From Isoetes taiwanensis (taxonomy: Eukaryota; Streptophyta; Lycopodiopsida; Isoetales; Isoetaceae), in assembly GCA_021234155.1 (NCBI GenBank), contig JAJEKV010000095.1:2562372-2626371 (forward strand): a stretch of DNA of 64,000 nt, in the 5' to 3' direction. The notes under the pieces are model-generated. The model saw nothing but the letters and a program-made list of their open reading frames with translations, was not told the origin of the DNA and made no database searches. This document shows positions 1 to 12,687 of this stretch, one piece after another. Both the position numbers and the translations under genes were made by a program. Every line of letters begins with the position of its first letter. The first letter of the stretch is position 1.

Positions 1-151
1 ATCATGTCCATGTCACCACCATCTAGCCATGTCATCCAAAATTTGCCAACATCACCCAATAAAAAGACCAGAGATGGACATCTTTTCATTTTTGGCCTAG
101 TCAAAACTTGGCCTTGCTTTCTTGGCATGCCATGTCACCACTTGGAGTGCC

Positions 152-1646
152 ACATGGGCTTCAACATGCCACCTAACATGCCTACGTGGCTCAAACATGC
201 CAGCGGCTCCAACATGCCACCTAGGCTCAAACATGCCACCTAGGCTCACACATGCCACCTAGTCTCCAACATGCCACATAGTCTCCAATATGCCACCTAG
301 CCTTAAACATTCCAAGGTGGCTCAAACATGCCACGTGGGCTCAAACATGCCACCTAGGCTCAAACATGCCAAGGTGGCTCCAACATGCCACCTAGGCTCA
401 AACATGCCAAGGTGGCTCAAACATGCCACCTAGGCTCCAACATGCCACCTAGGCTCAAACATGCCAAGGTGGCTCTAACATGCCACCTAGGCTCAAACAT
501 GCCAAGGTGGCTCAAACATGCCACGTGGCTCCAACATGCCACCTAGGCTCCAACATGCCAAGGTGGCTCAAACATGCCACCTAGGCTCCAACATGACAAG
601 GTGGCTCAAACATGCCACATGGGCTTCAACATGCCACCTAGGCTCCAACATGCCAAGGTGGCTCAAACATGCCAGGTGGACTCCAATATGTCACGTGGGC
701 TCCAACATGCCAAGGTGTCTCAAACATGCCACCTAGGCCCAAACATGCCAAGGTGGCTCCAACATGCCACACGGGCTCCAACATGCCACCTAGGCACTCA
801 ATTGGCCTTAAAGGTGGCGGCGGAATACTACCATGTTCGTATTTCTTTTGTTGCAAAAAATGACCGTGTAACTTGGTTCCTAGGGGAATTTCGCCCGTTC
901 TGGACGACATGGCGAAGTCGAATCTCCATTCCGGAGCCTTTATACTGCCCAAATGACAAAACACTTGGGTTTCTACACATTCAACCGCATATTAGTGCAT
1001 AGGTGGCATGCCTGAGCCACCTTGGCATGTTGGAGCCCATATGGCATGTTTGAGCCTAGGTGGCGTGTTGGAGCCCACGTGACATATTGGAGTCCACGTG
1101 GCATGTTTGAGCCACCTTGGCATGTTGGAGCCTAGGTGGCATGTTGGAGTCCACGTGGCATATTTGAGCCACCTTGTTGGAGCCCGCGTGGCGTGTTTAA
1201 GCCACCTTGGCATGTTTGAGCCTAGGTGGCATGTTGGAGCCCACATGGCATGTTTGAGCCACCTTAGCATGTTTGACATAGGTGGCATGCTTGAGCCACC
1301 TTGGCATGTTGGATATGTGGCATGTTGAAGCCTAGGTGGCATGTTGGAGCCCACGGGGCATGTTGGAGCCCACGTGGCATGTTTGAGCTACCTTGGCATG
1401 TTAGAGTCCATGTGGCATGTTTGAGCCACCTTGGCATGTTGGAGCCTAGGTGGCGTGTTTGAGCCACCTTGGCATGTTGGAGTCCACGTGGCATGGTTGA
1501 GCCACCTTGGCATGTTGGAGCCCAGGTGGCATGTTTGAGCCATATTGGCATGTTGGAGCCCACGTGGTATGGTTGAGCCACCTTGGCATATTGGAGCCTA
1601 GGTGGCATGTTTTAGCCACCTTGGCATGTTGGAGCCTAGATGCCAT
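152..1646. repeat. Head-to-head minisatellite forming a giant inverted repeat
   Basis: About 33 degenerate copies of a 19-bp unit of the type AACATGCCACCTAGGCTCC or AACATGCCAAGGTGGCTCA run from 152 to about 795. After a unique 200-bp spacer (about 800-1000) the same units run in the opposite orientation to 1646 as GGAGCCTAGGTGGCATGTT. The two arms can pair as a hairpin of about 650 bp per arm. ORFs across it only read through the repeat and are not genes. A second near-identical copy lies at 32917-34408. Confidence 0.9.
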
Positions 1647-1647
1647 G

Positions 1648-1770
1648 TCACCCAAAATTTGTCAACGTCACCCCATGAATAACCAAAGATGTACATCTTT
1701 TCATTAATGGCCTAGTCAAAACTCGACATTGCTTACTTGGCATGCCATGCCACCAACTGGAGGGCCACAT
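1648..1770 (+). repeat. Direct repeat flanking the minisatellite
   Basis: This segment repeats 28-150 in the same orientation, with shared runs such as CCAAAATTTG, GGCCTAGTCAAAACT and CTTGGCATGCCATG. The pair flanks the inverted minisatellite like long direct repeats. It has no LTR-type TG/CA ends or primer site, so I do not call it an LTR. Confidence 0.65.
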
Positions 1771-3467
1771 CATTTTTTCCATGCCCTTTGCTGGTGTCAC
1801 ATGTGGAACGACATCAAGATTCCATTATAAACATTTATTACCTATGGGTTTGTAGACCTAACTTTGTAAAGAATGTTTCTATGGTTATCCAAAGAATCAT
1901 TCTAGAAGTACAAAGGACCAAGGATTGATCATATCATGGGCCACAAGTTTACCTTATTATATGGCGCCAAGTAAAAAATGCTAGAAATGCATATGTAGCA
2001 TTTCCAAACTCTAGGCACCTAGAAGAAAATGCATTGATATTACCCACAAGAAAACTTGTCATAAGATTTCGATGTACTGACTTACCCATAGGAAAACTTG
2101 TCACAAGATTTCGATGTACTGACTTTGATTCTGACTTTTGACGAGAGATTTTCAATTTCAACCCCAAAATCCCAACACTCATTGAGAATGAAAAATATGT
2201 TCCAGCCATATTATTGGCTATGGCCATATGGCTTGAACATTGGAGGAAGTAGTTAGGTTGAAAACTAAAATTGAGAATTAAAATGTGTGGTGGAAAAATA
2301 CCCCATCAAATATGAAATGTGAGAATAACGGTTCAGATTTGATGAAAATAAACGGCCCAGATGGTGATCTTGGTACTGTCATCTTATTGGCTCTGTTTTT
2401 AACGCTTCAGATTTACTGACAATAGAGATGGATGCTGAAGATCGCGATCCTCGCCATATGATTTTACTGGCTAAAAAATGAAGGGCTGAGATTAATGGAT
2501 AAGATTTTTATCACCGCCATTGCTTTCTTTTTTTCCGCTTTGGCGATCTTTCTCCAAATAAGCTATGGCTATGGTTCAGATATGGCGATCCGAGAGCCAT
2601 CGCAGATTGATTCTGCCAGAGCATTTCCGCCCAAGCATTTCACTTCTCAACCTTTTCAAGTTTCTTCATGGCCGGGTCTGCAGCTCTGCAATGCCATCTG
2701 CCTTCATTTTTTTCTACAACTTCTTCAAATCCGGTTGCCTATTCATTCTTTTCTATTCTTTTATCTCCGAGCTCAAAACTTGACAAATATTTTTGCCCGA
2801 TTCTGGATGGGGCAAAGCGGAGGCCTTATGGAGCTCGTTTGAGAAATCGGGAGCAAATTTGATCCCCGGCTACTCCTCTTTTTGCGCTTAGGGTTTCAAG
2901 CACCTAGGGCGGCCGATATCTTTATTCGCTTGTTTCTTGCAGAACAAAGATCTAGAGGTTCTTTTTTTTTCGTTTATTTTCTATGCACAGAGACAAATCT
3001 AAGAAGTTTTTGCATGATAAGTCGGTCAGGCCAGTCACAAAGCATTCGTGGCTGGTTAGGTACAGAGCAGGTTGAAGGAAGAAAAATATAGCAGCAACTA
3101 TGGCAGGTAGGCGGTGACAGGGCAGTTGCTATGGTCCCTGTTTCCTTAATCATGCCCTTCTCCGCCTTGAATCTACTCCATTTTATGCTTCATACTGGCC
3201 CTTCTTGATCCCAAATCCGTTTTTCCGTCACGAAATGGGCGATTTTTGAATCTTCTCATATCACAGTTAATTCTTCTTGTATTTAGTTTTTGGTAAAAGC
3301 TCAAAATCTCGAAGCAATAGGCCTCTTAATGGTGCTTGGAGCTTGCCACTTTCGACCCTTGGGTTCAAATCCCATACTTGGCAAAGGTGGCAGCAGAGTA
3401 CATCATACCTTGAACCTTTCAACAGTTTCATGCCTTTTTTGCTTGGATAATGCAGCGGAATAAAATA
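1771..3467. other. Non-coding interior of CACTA-like element, copy 1
   Basis: The short ORFs here (for example 2495-2842 and 2882-3091) are not kept in the second copy at 35270-35900, where indels break them, so I call no gene. At 3310-3390 a GGGTTCAAATCCCA string resembles a Pol III B box, and a tRNA-derived SINE fragment is possible. The A-box part is unconvincing. Confidence 0.5.
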
Positions 3468-3618
3468 AATGACATGGATCTGGAATATTTGTTACAAGAT
3501 GATTTTTGTTGGCTCTGTGCTAGAGAGTTTACAGCAGAGTCCAATGACATGGATCTGGAATATTTGTTACAAGATGATTTTTGTTGGCTCTGTGCTAGTG
3601 AATTTACAGCAGAGTCCG
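3468..3618 (+). repeat. 75-bp tandem duplication with ORF
   Basis: Two adjacent copies of a roughly 75-bp unit start with ATGACATGGATCTGGAATA. A 69-codon frame (3450-3659) reads through both and gives two copies of a peptide beginning NDMDLEYLLQDDFCWLCA. In the second element copy (36232-36384) the first unit is damaged at CTG/CAG positions. Coding function is doubtful. Confidence 0.6.
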
Positions 3619-3659
3619 ATATTGATTTAATGTTGGTTTCTTTACTGAGGCCAGGATAG

Positions 3660-4865
3660 CCATACCCTGAACTTGGCTTGTAAAATGGAATGTAAACATC
3701 ATTTGGAATTATGGAATGTAATCTCTGGTTTTAATTGTTAAATATTAAAGATATGTTCTTGTATTGTAAATATTAAAGATATGTTCTTGTATTGTAAATA
3801 TGAAAGTAATTTTAATTGTTTGTTTTCTATAGTTTTAGTTTTATAAGTGTCCACACTTGTACCCTTGGAACTTAACACAAGAACTTATGATAAAAAATTT
3901 GCCAACCTTAGATATGTGGCATAAAATAAAGAATGTTTGTGGAATCAAGCACTTAGATATAATGGTCAAAAGACAATACTCGGTTTCCAAAAATAATTCA
4001 TACTGAAAAAATAAAATATGATTATGTTGGCTTTAAATTGTGATTTGTATTAATTTTTTATTTGAGTGTGCCACGTGTCAATGTTTGATTAGTTATTAGA
4101 TATTAAAAACAATGCATTGTTTTACTTGTGACATTGTTTCTCCGCGCGTAAACAACGCATTGTTTTACTTGTAACATTGCTTCTACGCGTGTAGTATTGC
4201 TTTTTTATCTATATGTCCATTTTTTTTCTAATTATGTCGTTTTAAAATTTTGATCCAAAAACAACGCTAGAAATGAAAGGCCATGTGTGGGTTTTTTTTT
4301 TTCTTCCGCAAAAACAACATTTGAAAACAATTATTTAAAAAAATGATGCGTCTACTTTCTAATTTCTACATGCCACATTGAGGAAAATAACATTTGAAAA
4401 CACATTGTTTTTTTATACAAAACATGTGGATTTCTTGAAAATTATGTATATTTTTTTGGGAAAACAATGTCAACTTAAAAAATTACAAATAGAGAAAAAA
4501 ACACACAAATGGAAAAGAGAAAAACAACCTGTTTTTTTTAGTTTTCCACTTGTACCGAATATTCAACCTACATGTGCTATTTACAAGACAAACAACGTGT
4601 GGCTACTCTAAAAACAACAACAAAAAGAAGGAAAAAAATACACGTTGACAAAAATCACAAAAACTATGTCAATTTTTTCTGGCGTGGCTTTTTTCGCCAA
4701 AAAACCACCGTGGGATTTTTGCCAAAAACCACCGGCTCTCTTTGTGCAAATCTGGATAAGCGGGCCAATGGACTTTTTGGGGCCATTTTGGTGTTGTTTT
4801 GGCATAAAACAACACTTCGTACAACTAAAAACAATGTGGACCAAAATTCGGGGGTCGGTGTGTGG
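3660..4865. other. AT-rich subterminal region of CACTA-like element, copy 1
   Basis: This stretch has no convincing gene. It contains recurring short motifs (AACAACGCATTG, AAAACAACA, TTTTTGCCAAAAACCACC) like CACTA subterminal transposase-binding repeats. The matching stretch in copy 2 is interrupted by a LINE at the site equivalent to 4179. Confidence 0.5.
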
Positions 4866-4905
4866 TATGCGTGGCGGTACTATTCTACCACTAGACCACC
4901 AATGC
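4866..4905 (-). pseudogene. tRNA-Gly remnant cut by CACTA-like element
   Basis: Only the 5' half (acceptor 5' strand, D arm with A box, part of the anticodon arm) remains. The 3' half is replaced by the element end. Confidence 0.85.
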
Positions 4906-4913
4906 ACAAGTAA

Positions 4914-7900
4914 TCCTATATTATATTATAAAATTATTGTGTATGTCCGTCTTAAACCTCGCCCTAGATTGGGCGGGCCGAGATTATATCATGCCACGTG
5001 GGCATCATCTCACCCTTCGTATTGTGGTGTAGTTGTCTTCTCCCGTGGAACGTCCGCCATAGCCATCCTCTGCTTTTGGCTTCGAAGTCGCTATTAGGGT
5101 TTTCTTCCTTCGCGGGCGGGGGAGCAAAATTGGTTAGGCGATGAATAAGGTGCGAAATCAAAAGATAATGGTCTTTGTGTAGAAATCCGGCAAGCATGGG
5201 CTCTGTGAAGGAGAAACCGGAATCGTGTGCGTGCTTTGGGTTTTGATCGAATATTTGATTCGGCCTTAAAAGCAGGTTGTCTTTGCACGAATTTGCGGAT
5301 AGCTGCATCAAAAGAAGACAAGGGTTCATCTGTGATGTATTCTTTGGAGTTCTGGCCGGATATCACATCGGTTGTGAGTCGGGAGATCGAGGAGAGTTTA
5401 TATGAAAACAAGACTTTGATTCGGCTTAATGTTGTCTTTGCTGAATTAGCGAGATAGTTTGCATCAAAAGAAGACAAGGGTGGTGTATTCTTTGGAGTTA
5501 CAAGAGATACCACATCGGTTGTGTCGGTTGTGAGTCGAGAGATCGGGACATCCTCTTGGCGACAAGGCTCTAATATGGCGCTCCTTCATGCAATTTGCTG
5601 ATGCATTTTTGTAGGTGATATTTTTATGGCACTCCAAGCTTCTTTGTCGGCAAAGGCACATTATAGCTCATGACATGTTCGATCTGATGTAGGTCTATGT
5701 TAAGCTTCCTTTTGAGCTTCTAGAAATACATCCGATAAAATGTTTTAATTATTTGTGCGGGTTGAGAATACTTGGGTGCCAAGCAAAAGCAATCGTCCGA
5801 CTTCAATCTTTGAGATAAGCAACTATCTGAGATGGGTACTCGAAGTTCCATTACGCCTATCTAACTTGCATGCACGGATGTTATGCGGGCCCTGAGGTTA
5901 GCTGGTTTAGTTCATTCTCATGTTGGCATTGCTTATAGATGGAAAATAAAGCACATAAGCAACCACGCAGATCATGCATGAAGGTAAGTTATACATTTTG
6001 AGTTATTCAATTGTGACAGACTATCTTGTTGAATCTTTGAGGATAAACAAAAGGCATGTCTTTATCGCAAGTCATAACATATATATTGAGTACTTGAGCC
6101 TGCTGGACACATTTTGGAGTGTTGAAATATGCCCTTTTGATTTGAAGAGCTTGAAGATCATTTTTTGTCAATGCCTTTCACATGACCTTATTTGCAGATT
6201 CAATTGCAGCTTGATATGGTAATAACGGCAAGTGTACCCATTTTTGCTACCATTTAGAATCCCACATGAAGTGAACCCACATAGTTTTGCGGGCATATCA
6301 TATCCCCGTGGTCTTGAGCTTTTTGACCGGCTCATGTACTTTGATCTATTTCACCCATTTGTACTCTGAATTTGAAAAACATATACCTAGCATCTTTTAT
6401 AGGTTGTTCCCTGAGCTTTCCAATGCATGCTCATGTTTAGGAAATGGAGCTTTCTTCTTAAAGTTTCGACCCTATTAGTACTCTGCTGTAAAACTAGACC
6501 AGCAAATGCAATTTGTCATATTTGACATATTTAGACTAGGAATTTGAGAACTGTGTGCCTAGGATTTTTTTAGGTCTTTCCTTAAGCTTTTAAATGGATG
6601 CCCCCCTGTTGGTGGAAATCGTAGCTTGCATTCTTCATTTTCATAGTTTGGCATCATTGACGAGCTTCTAGGCTCTGCCTTAGTCTCGAACAATTTTCTA
6701 TGTTTGCCAAATTTGAGTCCTTTGATCTAAGTTTCTAAGTATGGTACAACGCATCTGCACTGTTTCAAAGAGTTGGCATGTTAGATGATAATCTAAACTT
6801 TGGGCGGCAAAGGCGAACGCACAAGATCGCCTTCAACTTCCGTGGGATGTTAGTGGGGCATTCATGTGAGATATCCGAGACTCCTAAGTTAGTGTTGGTG
6901 TTACGTGAAGGCACAAATTCGACTATCACAGAATTTCCATGTTTTGATGAAGCAAAGTGGCCTTTTCGCAACCAATAAGCAATCATGATATTGAAGGTTA
7001 GGGATTATTCCCTCATGCATCTTGGATTTTATAATTCTCTTACGCACAAGGCTATTATACAAAATTTGAAACAGGCGATCTGTTATGGAGCAGAAATGGA
7101 ATCTATTATTAACAACTGGATATTCTAGATGGCTCTGTTTTGTAACTGTGTCATATTTTGATGTGTTTATCCAACAATGAGCTCCACGTATATCAACTTC
7201 TCACCCATGGAATGACTATGAGGAGCTAGGGAAAATATAGAAAATATAGAGTTGCTTTTCATATTGGATCTACTAAAGCAAATAGAAGACTTTGTATGGC
7301 AAATTAATTTATTGTTATTCTTCTTCTTTAAACCCCGCGTGTAATATCTGAGGGCAATCGCTAGGTGAAACTAATTGAAGCTGCAATTCAATCAATATTC
7401 ATTTTTGTCGGTCAATTTAAACATCTTTACTTTCTTTGTTGTTTATGAATAAACGAATTTGAAGAATATGGAAAATGCTCATGGATAATGACGCTCATGG
7501 AGCTTGCAAGGAAACACTTAAAGGTTATTATTTGTTGTAGTGCTTTCTACAATGGAGTGTGTTTGGCGCCACGACAATTGTTTCAGATAAAATGGACTTG
7601 AGCAAGCATTGCTTTTTCGTATATTTTGCTAATGTTACTTCGTATAACTTTTACTTGATGTAACTTATAATATAAGCAATAAACATCCATTGTCATTCAT
7701 TATCTTCATGTAACATACATAAAGTAACCGACATCGATACAAAGGTTCAACATTGTTTTGATATTGTTTACATAATCCATGGAAAACGTTGTTAAAGCTT
7801 TGAAAAAAAAAATTGTTATAATAAGAAGTTACAAAAGTTGGCTTATTACTGCAAGCCCTTCTTATTGCGGCCAAAACATTTACAGGCCGAACTTATGCCC

Positions 7901-7924
7901 AGCAACGCTGGGCACCATTACTAG
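4914..7924 (+). mobile_element. Non-autonomous Helitron, copy 1
   Basis: The element starts TCCTATATTATA directly after an A and ends in CTAG directly before a T. A hairpin GCCCAGC-AAC-GCTGGGC (7897-7913) lies 11 nt from the 3' end, the classic Helitron layout. The target is the tRNA spacer ...AAGTAA^TACAAATAAATACC, and the unoccupied site is present at 39887-39905. No Rep/helicase gene is present. An internal tandem repeat of about 170 bp (about 5280-5450 and 5455-5545) contains GCATCAAAAGAAGACAAGGG. A related element inserted elsewhere is at 41094. Confidence 0.92.
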
Positions 7925-8319
7925 TACAAATAAATACCTTCTTAATTAACAAGCACATACAACAAACTCAATTAAATGCATCTCATAATCCAGTTCGCAA
8001 AAAAATATCGTGGTCGTTTAATAAGGTGTAGGAATGGTTGTTCTTCTAATAAGTCCAAACAAATGATTATGCCAAGGCATAAAGCGACAAGATTTGCTCA
8101 ATCACCGTGTTTTTCCATGCTTGAACTTGATATCATAAAAAATTGAAAGAATTAACATGTGAATGAGTAACAATGTCGAGCATTGGTGTGCCACTAATGG
8201 GGGCTATGCATAAACTCTAGAATATTGCGCCAGTGGAAGAGTGCGTAGGGAATTTGAATGACAAACTCTAAATATTAATCGAATGGACGTATGTGATAGG
8301 GACTATAAAATAATATGAA
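7925..8319. repeat. tRNA-array spacer (Gly to Ser), interrupted
   Basis: This is the standard spacer between tRNA-Gly and tRNA-Ser. It is split from its Gly by the Helitron on the left and from its Ser by the CACTA element on the right. GAA at 8317-8319 is the left target-site duplication of that CACTA element. Confidence 0.9.
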
Positions 8320-8334
8320 CACTACCACCCCAAA

Positions 8335-8960
8335 ACTGGGTCCACATGTTGTTTTTCAGTGTCTTTTTTGCTAAAAAACACCACCAAAAAAGTACGTGTT
8401 GTTTTTTGTCCGGATTTGCTAGAAACAACGTGTAGTTTTTAGTCAAACTTTTATACGTGTAGTTTTTTTGGAAAAACTCTACGCGTAGAATTTTGTCAAA
8501 ATTATCTACGCGTAGGAATTACATGTGTTTCAATATGTTGTTTTTTAAAAATAGTCGTAGTTTTCAAGTGTTGCTTTCGTGAAAAAAAGACATGTGGTTC
8601 TTAATAAAACTTAAAAGGTCCACATGTTGTTTTTAACTGTTGTTTTGCAAAAAAAGAAAAAAATTACACGAAAAACTACATAGAGAATTTTGTCCGACTT
8701 TGCTAGAAACTACACGTAGTTGTCTACACTTTTTTTTTAACTATATTGTTTTTAGTTGTTGGTTTTCCAAAAAAAAATGATATGTGGTTTTAAGAAAAAA
8801 AATGTGGTTAATCAAAACTAGGTGCTATTTTTTAGTATTGTTTTACATAAAATCCACATGTGGCTTTTTAAAAATAAGCATTTTCAAGTGTAGTTATTAA
8901 AAAAGTAACACGTCGGGTAGCGGTTGTTTCATGATTGAATTAAACTTCAAGAAAACAATG
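8335..8960. repeat. Left subterminal repeats of the CACTA element
   Basis: Many copies of a GTGTAGTTTTT / TGTTGTTTTT motif and inverted forms occur within 600 bp of the left end. The right end (13680-14440) has the complementary AAAAACTACACC motif, so the two ends are symmetric, as expected for transposase-binding sites. Confidence 0.75.
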
Positions 8961-10742
8961 TTTTTTAAAATGTAAAATATTTGATTTTGAAATTTTTCCA
9001 TTCTTCAAATTGACCAATGTAATATGCTGATTTAATCATTTCCTACAACCATTACAACCAATAGTATGCTGATTCAATCATTTCCTGGTGAAACTGATCA
9101 TAAGCTGCATTTGACGTTCAAAAGGCTTTCAGATCTCAAGTAACCTTGGCTCCATTGACATCATAGTTCTAATGATGAACAAGGCAAAGTTCTGATACTG
9201 AACAAGGCAGTAAAAGAAAATGGGACTTCTTTGAAGTGGTTTGATTACAGAGGCTGATATTACAAAGGCTGATAAAGAGAAAGAAAGTCCGCTAGATGTG
9301 GCTATGGTGTAATGAAAAAAATAGACTGCCTTGTTCCTTAGACAAACTGCTGAAATACTTTCATCTGTTGAACAGAATTCTCTTGCAGAAACAGAGGCAT
9401 TCTTGGCATCCTTTGGTCATCTTTCCAGCTCCACAGAAATAATGGCTATTGGAGGTTGAGCCACTGTACATATAAACAGAAACACAATCGAATTATTGAG
9501 GTCACAAAAGCTTTTACTCTGTCAAAAAAAAAACTAGAACCATACCCGATTCTCAGAAAGTTTGAAACCGCTTTGTCAATATCTTGTACCGTAAAAAATT
9601 GGGCTCATCCCCGCCAAGGACCGTGTTTCAATAAAAACCCCGCCCACCTTTTGCTGAAGAGATGAAGAAAAGCTTCGGTGGTTGCAAATGAAAGGCGAGA
9701 GAAGAGAAAAGCTTCGGTGGTTGCAAATGAAAGGCGCGTAAAAAAAAAAAGCCATGAGCGAAGAAGACTGACGAACCGGAGCCCGAGGATTTTATAGACA
9801 AATCATGCATCTATTTTATCGTATTGGGGCAGAAATCTAGGCTAGAAACAAAGATTCCGAGGTAAGAATTCAACATTTATGGTCGCTTGGGCAAACAAAC
9901 AGAGCAACGGCGACGGATCTGCACCGCTTGTAACCAAGGCATGATCTGCCCCAACCGGCCCCGGATCTGCCGCTCACCGGCGGATCTGCCCTCGCAGCGG
10001 AATCGAACGCCAAGGCGGGAAGCCGAGAAGAAGACATGAATAGGGCACGCTGGGTCTGCCAATGGGATGATAGGGCCTGGATCGAAATCTAGGCCGTCCA
10101 TCGTCCAAAATCTGAGCCACTCATCTCTTCAGGAAAAAACCAAAAAGCCAATAAGATTAATGTACCTAGATCTTTATCTGGCTATTCATCTAGACTGTCC
10201 AAAATTGTTAATGTTGTCTAGAAGATTGTTGGATCCATTGATTATATGTTGTCAAAGTATATTTGTCTATTATTGCATCCCTTGTGTTATCCGTTATTTG
10301 CCGTTAAAACACGTCAAATAATTTGATGTGTTTAGGGTGCACTTTGATGTTGGTTAGTGCAGATTTAAAAAATTATTACACGTATCTAGGTTATAAGTTG
10401 AGTTATATCATCTTTTTGTGCGATTGTCTCTTGTGAAGGGTAATGTTGGATATTTCGAGTATATGCCAGAATATACCCGGACTGATGACTGTCCTTAACC
10501 TGGTGTGGGCAGTCATTCTGCCTGTCGCCTATGTTGATGATCGACCCAGTCGCCTCTGTTTTGACCGGGGCAAACCGGCATGCATCAAACCGTTGTTCGA
10601 ATTACGTTCACATTGTCTGATGCGACGCTTCACCAAGTTGATATCGCCTCCGAGCTTGCGTTCTGCCTTTGGAAACAAGTAAGATCAGTCCAGCAGGATT
10701 AAATATTTACCACATTCTTAGGACCAACTTTGTATAATATTC
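8961..10742. other. CACTA interior without recognisable gene
   Basis: No coding sequence is supported. At 9668-9740 the run AAAAGCTTCGGTGGTTGCAA occurs twice about 45 bp apart. A GC-richer patch at 9880-10130 has short ORFs on both strands that I do not recognise. Confidence 0.4.
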
Positions 10743-11775
10743 TGAGTGATCCACGGGTTTGTGGACAACTTATGTGAAGAGGGTTTACTGCATGAGGCAG
10801 TTGTGATTTGCAAAGCTCATGGAACAACAATTACAAGAGGTAATGCATACCTTCTACTGCAAGAATCTAGCCAACGGAGAAAACCCACATGGTTCCTTAG
10901 CATTTTCTGGCAAGCACATTCATGGCAGGTTATTGGAGCAAATATAATACTTAGAGGATGAAGGTTCTCAAGCAAATCTAGAGGGTTATGCCAGGTTGCT
11001 ACAAGAATGCATCAGATCGAAGGCAATAGAAGAAGGTAGACATATTCATGGGAATCTTCTAATCAGTATGTATGGCAAGTGTGGCAGCATGGAAAATGCC
11101 AGGTTTGTATTTGATAGAATGCTAAGGGTGATTGTAGTATATGGACTGCTATGATCACATCAAATGCACATGTTGGAGATAGTAGGCAGGCATTCGTGCT
11201 CTTTAGGCAAATGCATGATGAAGGCATGATACCTAATCAGGTTACTTTTATAAGCATTCTTAGTTGTTGTGGTCCTATAGGAATAATTCATGGTTGTGTT
11301 CTTGATAGAGATCTACATGTAGATGTTGCAGTTGCCACTGTATAGTTATAACTATATATGGAAAATGTTGGCACATGGAAGATGCATCATGAGTATTTGA
11401 TGCATCGCCAGAACGAAACGTGGTTTCTTGGACCACAATGATTTTATCATATGGTCAAGAAGGTTATGAAAAAGTGGCATTTCATCTATTTCAACAAATG
11501 TAAGAAAATAGTTTAGCGCCAAACAAGGTCACCTTTCTCAGCATTTTAGACACTTGTGATGACCTTGCTCAAGGTAAGCTGATTCATTTCTATTGTATTG
11601 TTAATAAATAGATAGAATGATGGACTCAATGGATGTTGTTGCTGGTAATGCTCTACTTAGCATGTATCGAAAATCTGGAACTTTGGATCACTGCTTTGAG
11701 GTATTTCATGCCACATCGAGATATTATATCATGGACAGCAGTAATTTCCGTCATTTCCCAGCATGGTAAAGAAAA
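10743..11775 (+). pseudogene. PLS-class pentatricopeptide repeat (PPR) pseudogene fragment
   Basis: PPR proteins bind organellar RNA through helical repeats of about 35 residues. Pieces in several frames match PLS-type repeats: around 10980-11110 a segment with LLISMYGKCGSMENARFVFD, then at 11146-11340 WTAMITSNAHVGDSRQAFVL and MHDEGMIPNQVTFISILSCC, and near 11640-11770 VAGNALLSMYRKSG. Frameshifts at about 11125 and after 11345, plus internal stops, break the frame. No organelle transit peptide, E/DYW tail or full repeat tract is present. Lying wholly within a CACTA element, it looks like a captured gene fragment. The family call is secure; function is lost or unreadable. Confidence 0.85.
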
Positions 11776-11964
11776 GGTTGCCTAAATGGTTAAGTTGGCT
11801 CAGCCTCCCATGGAAGACCCTGCCTAGGACCCCAAAAGGGTCTCGCTTCTTGATAATAATGATGCATTAAACATGCCACACGGTGGTTTGTCATAGGATC
11901 ACCTAGAGGGTTGCAATATTACGTGGCAAAGAGTCTGTCTTTTCAAGTCTTAATATTGGCTAGA

Positions 11965-12033
11965 TAAGGTGGTTAAGGTATAGGATGTACATGTGTGGTT
12001 CTTGGTTTGATACTCAATTAAGTAAAAAAAAAA
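11965..12033 (+). mobile_element. Possible SINE-like fragment
   Basis: An A-box-like TGGTTAAGGTA is followed about 25 nt later by a B-box-like GGTTTGATAC and a run of nine or more A residues. This would fit a short tRNA-derived retroposon. It is a weak call. Confidence 0.2.
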
Positions 12034-12687
12034 CTATTATTATTTTGAAGAAGTCAATATTTTTTAACCTTGCATTTGCATTTCCTTGGTACTCTATTTC
12101 TTTCCTTCTTTCGGCTTTTCTATTTTTCTTTTCTCTGGGTTGAGAAGAGCTTAGTTAGGTGTGCGGAACACTAGCCCTCAATGGACTCTAGCTAGACCCT
12201 CTATAGTACGTCACACCTTTTGCATAGTCGAGTTTCCTTGTGTCGAGCCTATGTTAATGCTTTGGGTTAAACCTTGGGATGGCCCTTTGTCTGCTCGCGT
12301 CTTAATGGGAATAGCGGGTAAATTGGCAAGGTGGTTGCATGGCCCCCGCTCTTAGGAGACCATAAAACTAGAATGATGTATTGGGATGGAAGCTGGGAAG
12401 CTGATTCCAGGGGGTCTTGCGACCGGCGGGAGCCGGGAGCGGGTCCTGGAATTAGCGACCCAGCTCCATGCCCCCACATCATGGCAACTGGGAGGGGGAA
12501 GGGGAGGGGGGTTTGGCAGTTGATTACCGATTGATGACCTGCTGAGCAGAATTGGAGCGTCGTTTTCCATTCCGGAGACGAAATGAGCTCCCCAATTGCC
12601 ATGTTGGTTCCATGCAACCCACAAGAAGTTCTTTTTCTTGAGCTCCTTAAAATTTATCCTTAAGTTCTTGGCCCATAATGCTTTAAG
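12034..12687. other. CACTA interior without recognisable gene
   Basis: Overlapping short ORFs occur on both strands (12267-12617, 12331-12534). None shows a known motif and none is supported by a second copy. Confidence 0.4.

Larger units (their letters stand above)
1..4865. mobile_element. CACTA-like element, right-hand part, copy 1
   Basis: The right end, read on the minus strand, begins CACACCGACCCCCGAA and continues to TGGTCCACA. This resembles the CACTA terminus at 8320 (CACTACCACCCC to GGGTCCACA), and it abuts the middle of a tRNA-Gly gene. The left end lies before the window. The same sequence recurs at 32762-39845 with the same junction in tRNA-Gly. No transposase ORF is visible, so it appears non-autonomous. 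It holds a head-to-head minisatellite, non-coding sequence, a 75-bp tandem duplication and AT-rich subterminal DNA. The CACTA assignment rests on one terminus only. Confidence 0.5.

Noticed and set aside
4-1655. Several ORFs of 60-140 codons in both strands across the minisatellite
   Set aside because: They are translations of the 19-bp repeat in different frames; the same ORFs reappear at 32790-34472 with the repeat.
28-1770. LTR retrotransposon with 123-bp LTRs around the minisatellite
   Set aside because: No TG/CA ends, primer-binding site or polypurine tract; only simple direct repeats.
2495-2842. 115-codon ORF with a hydrophobic start resembling a signal peptide
   Set aside because: The second copy at 35270-35607 breaks the frame several times and no domain is present.
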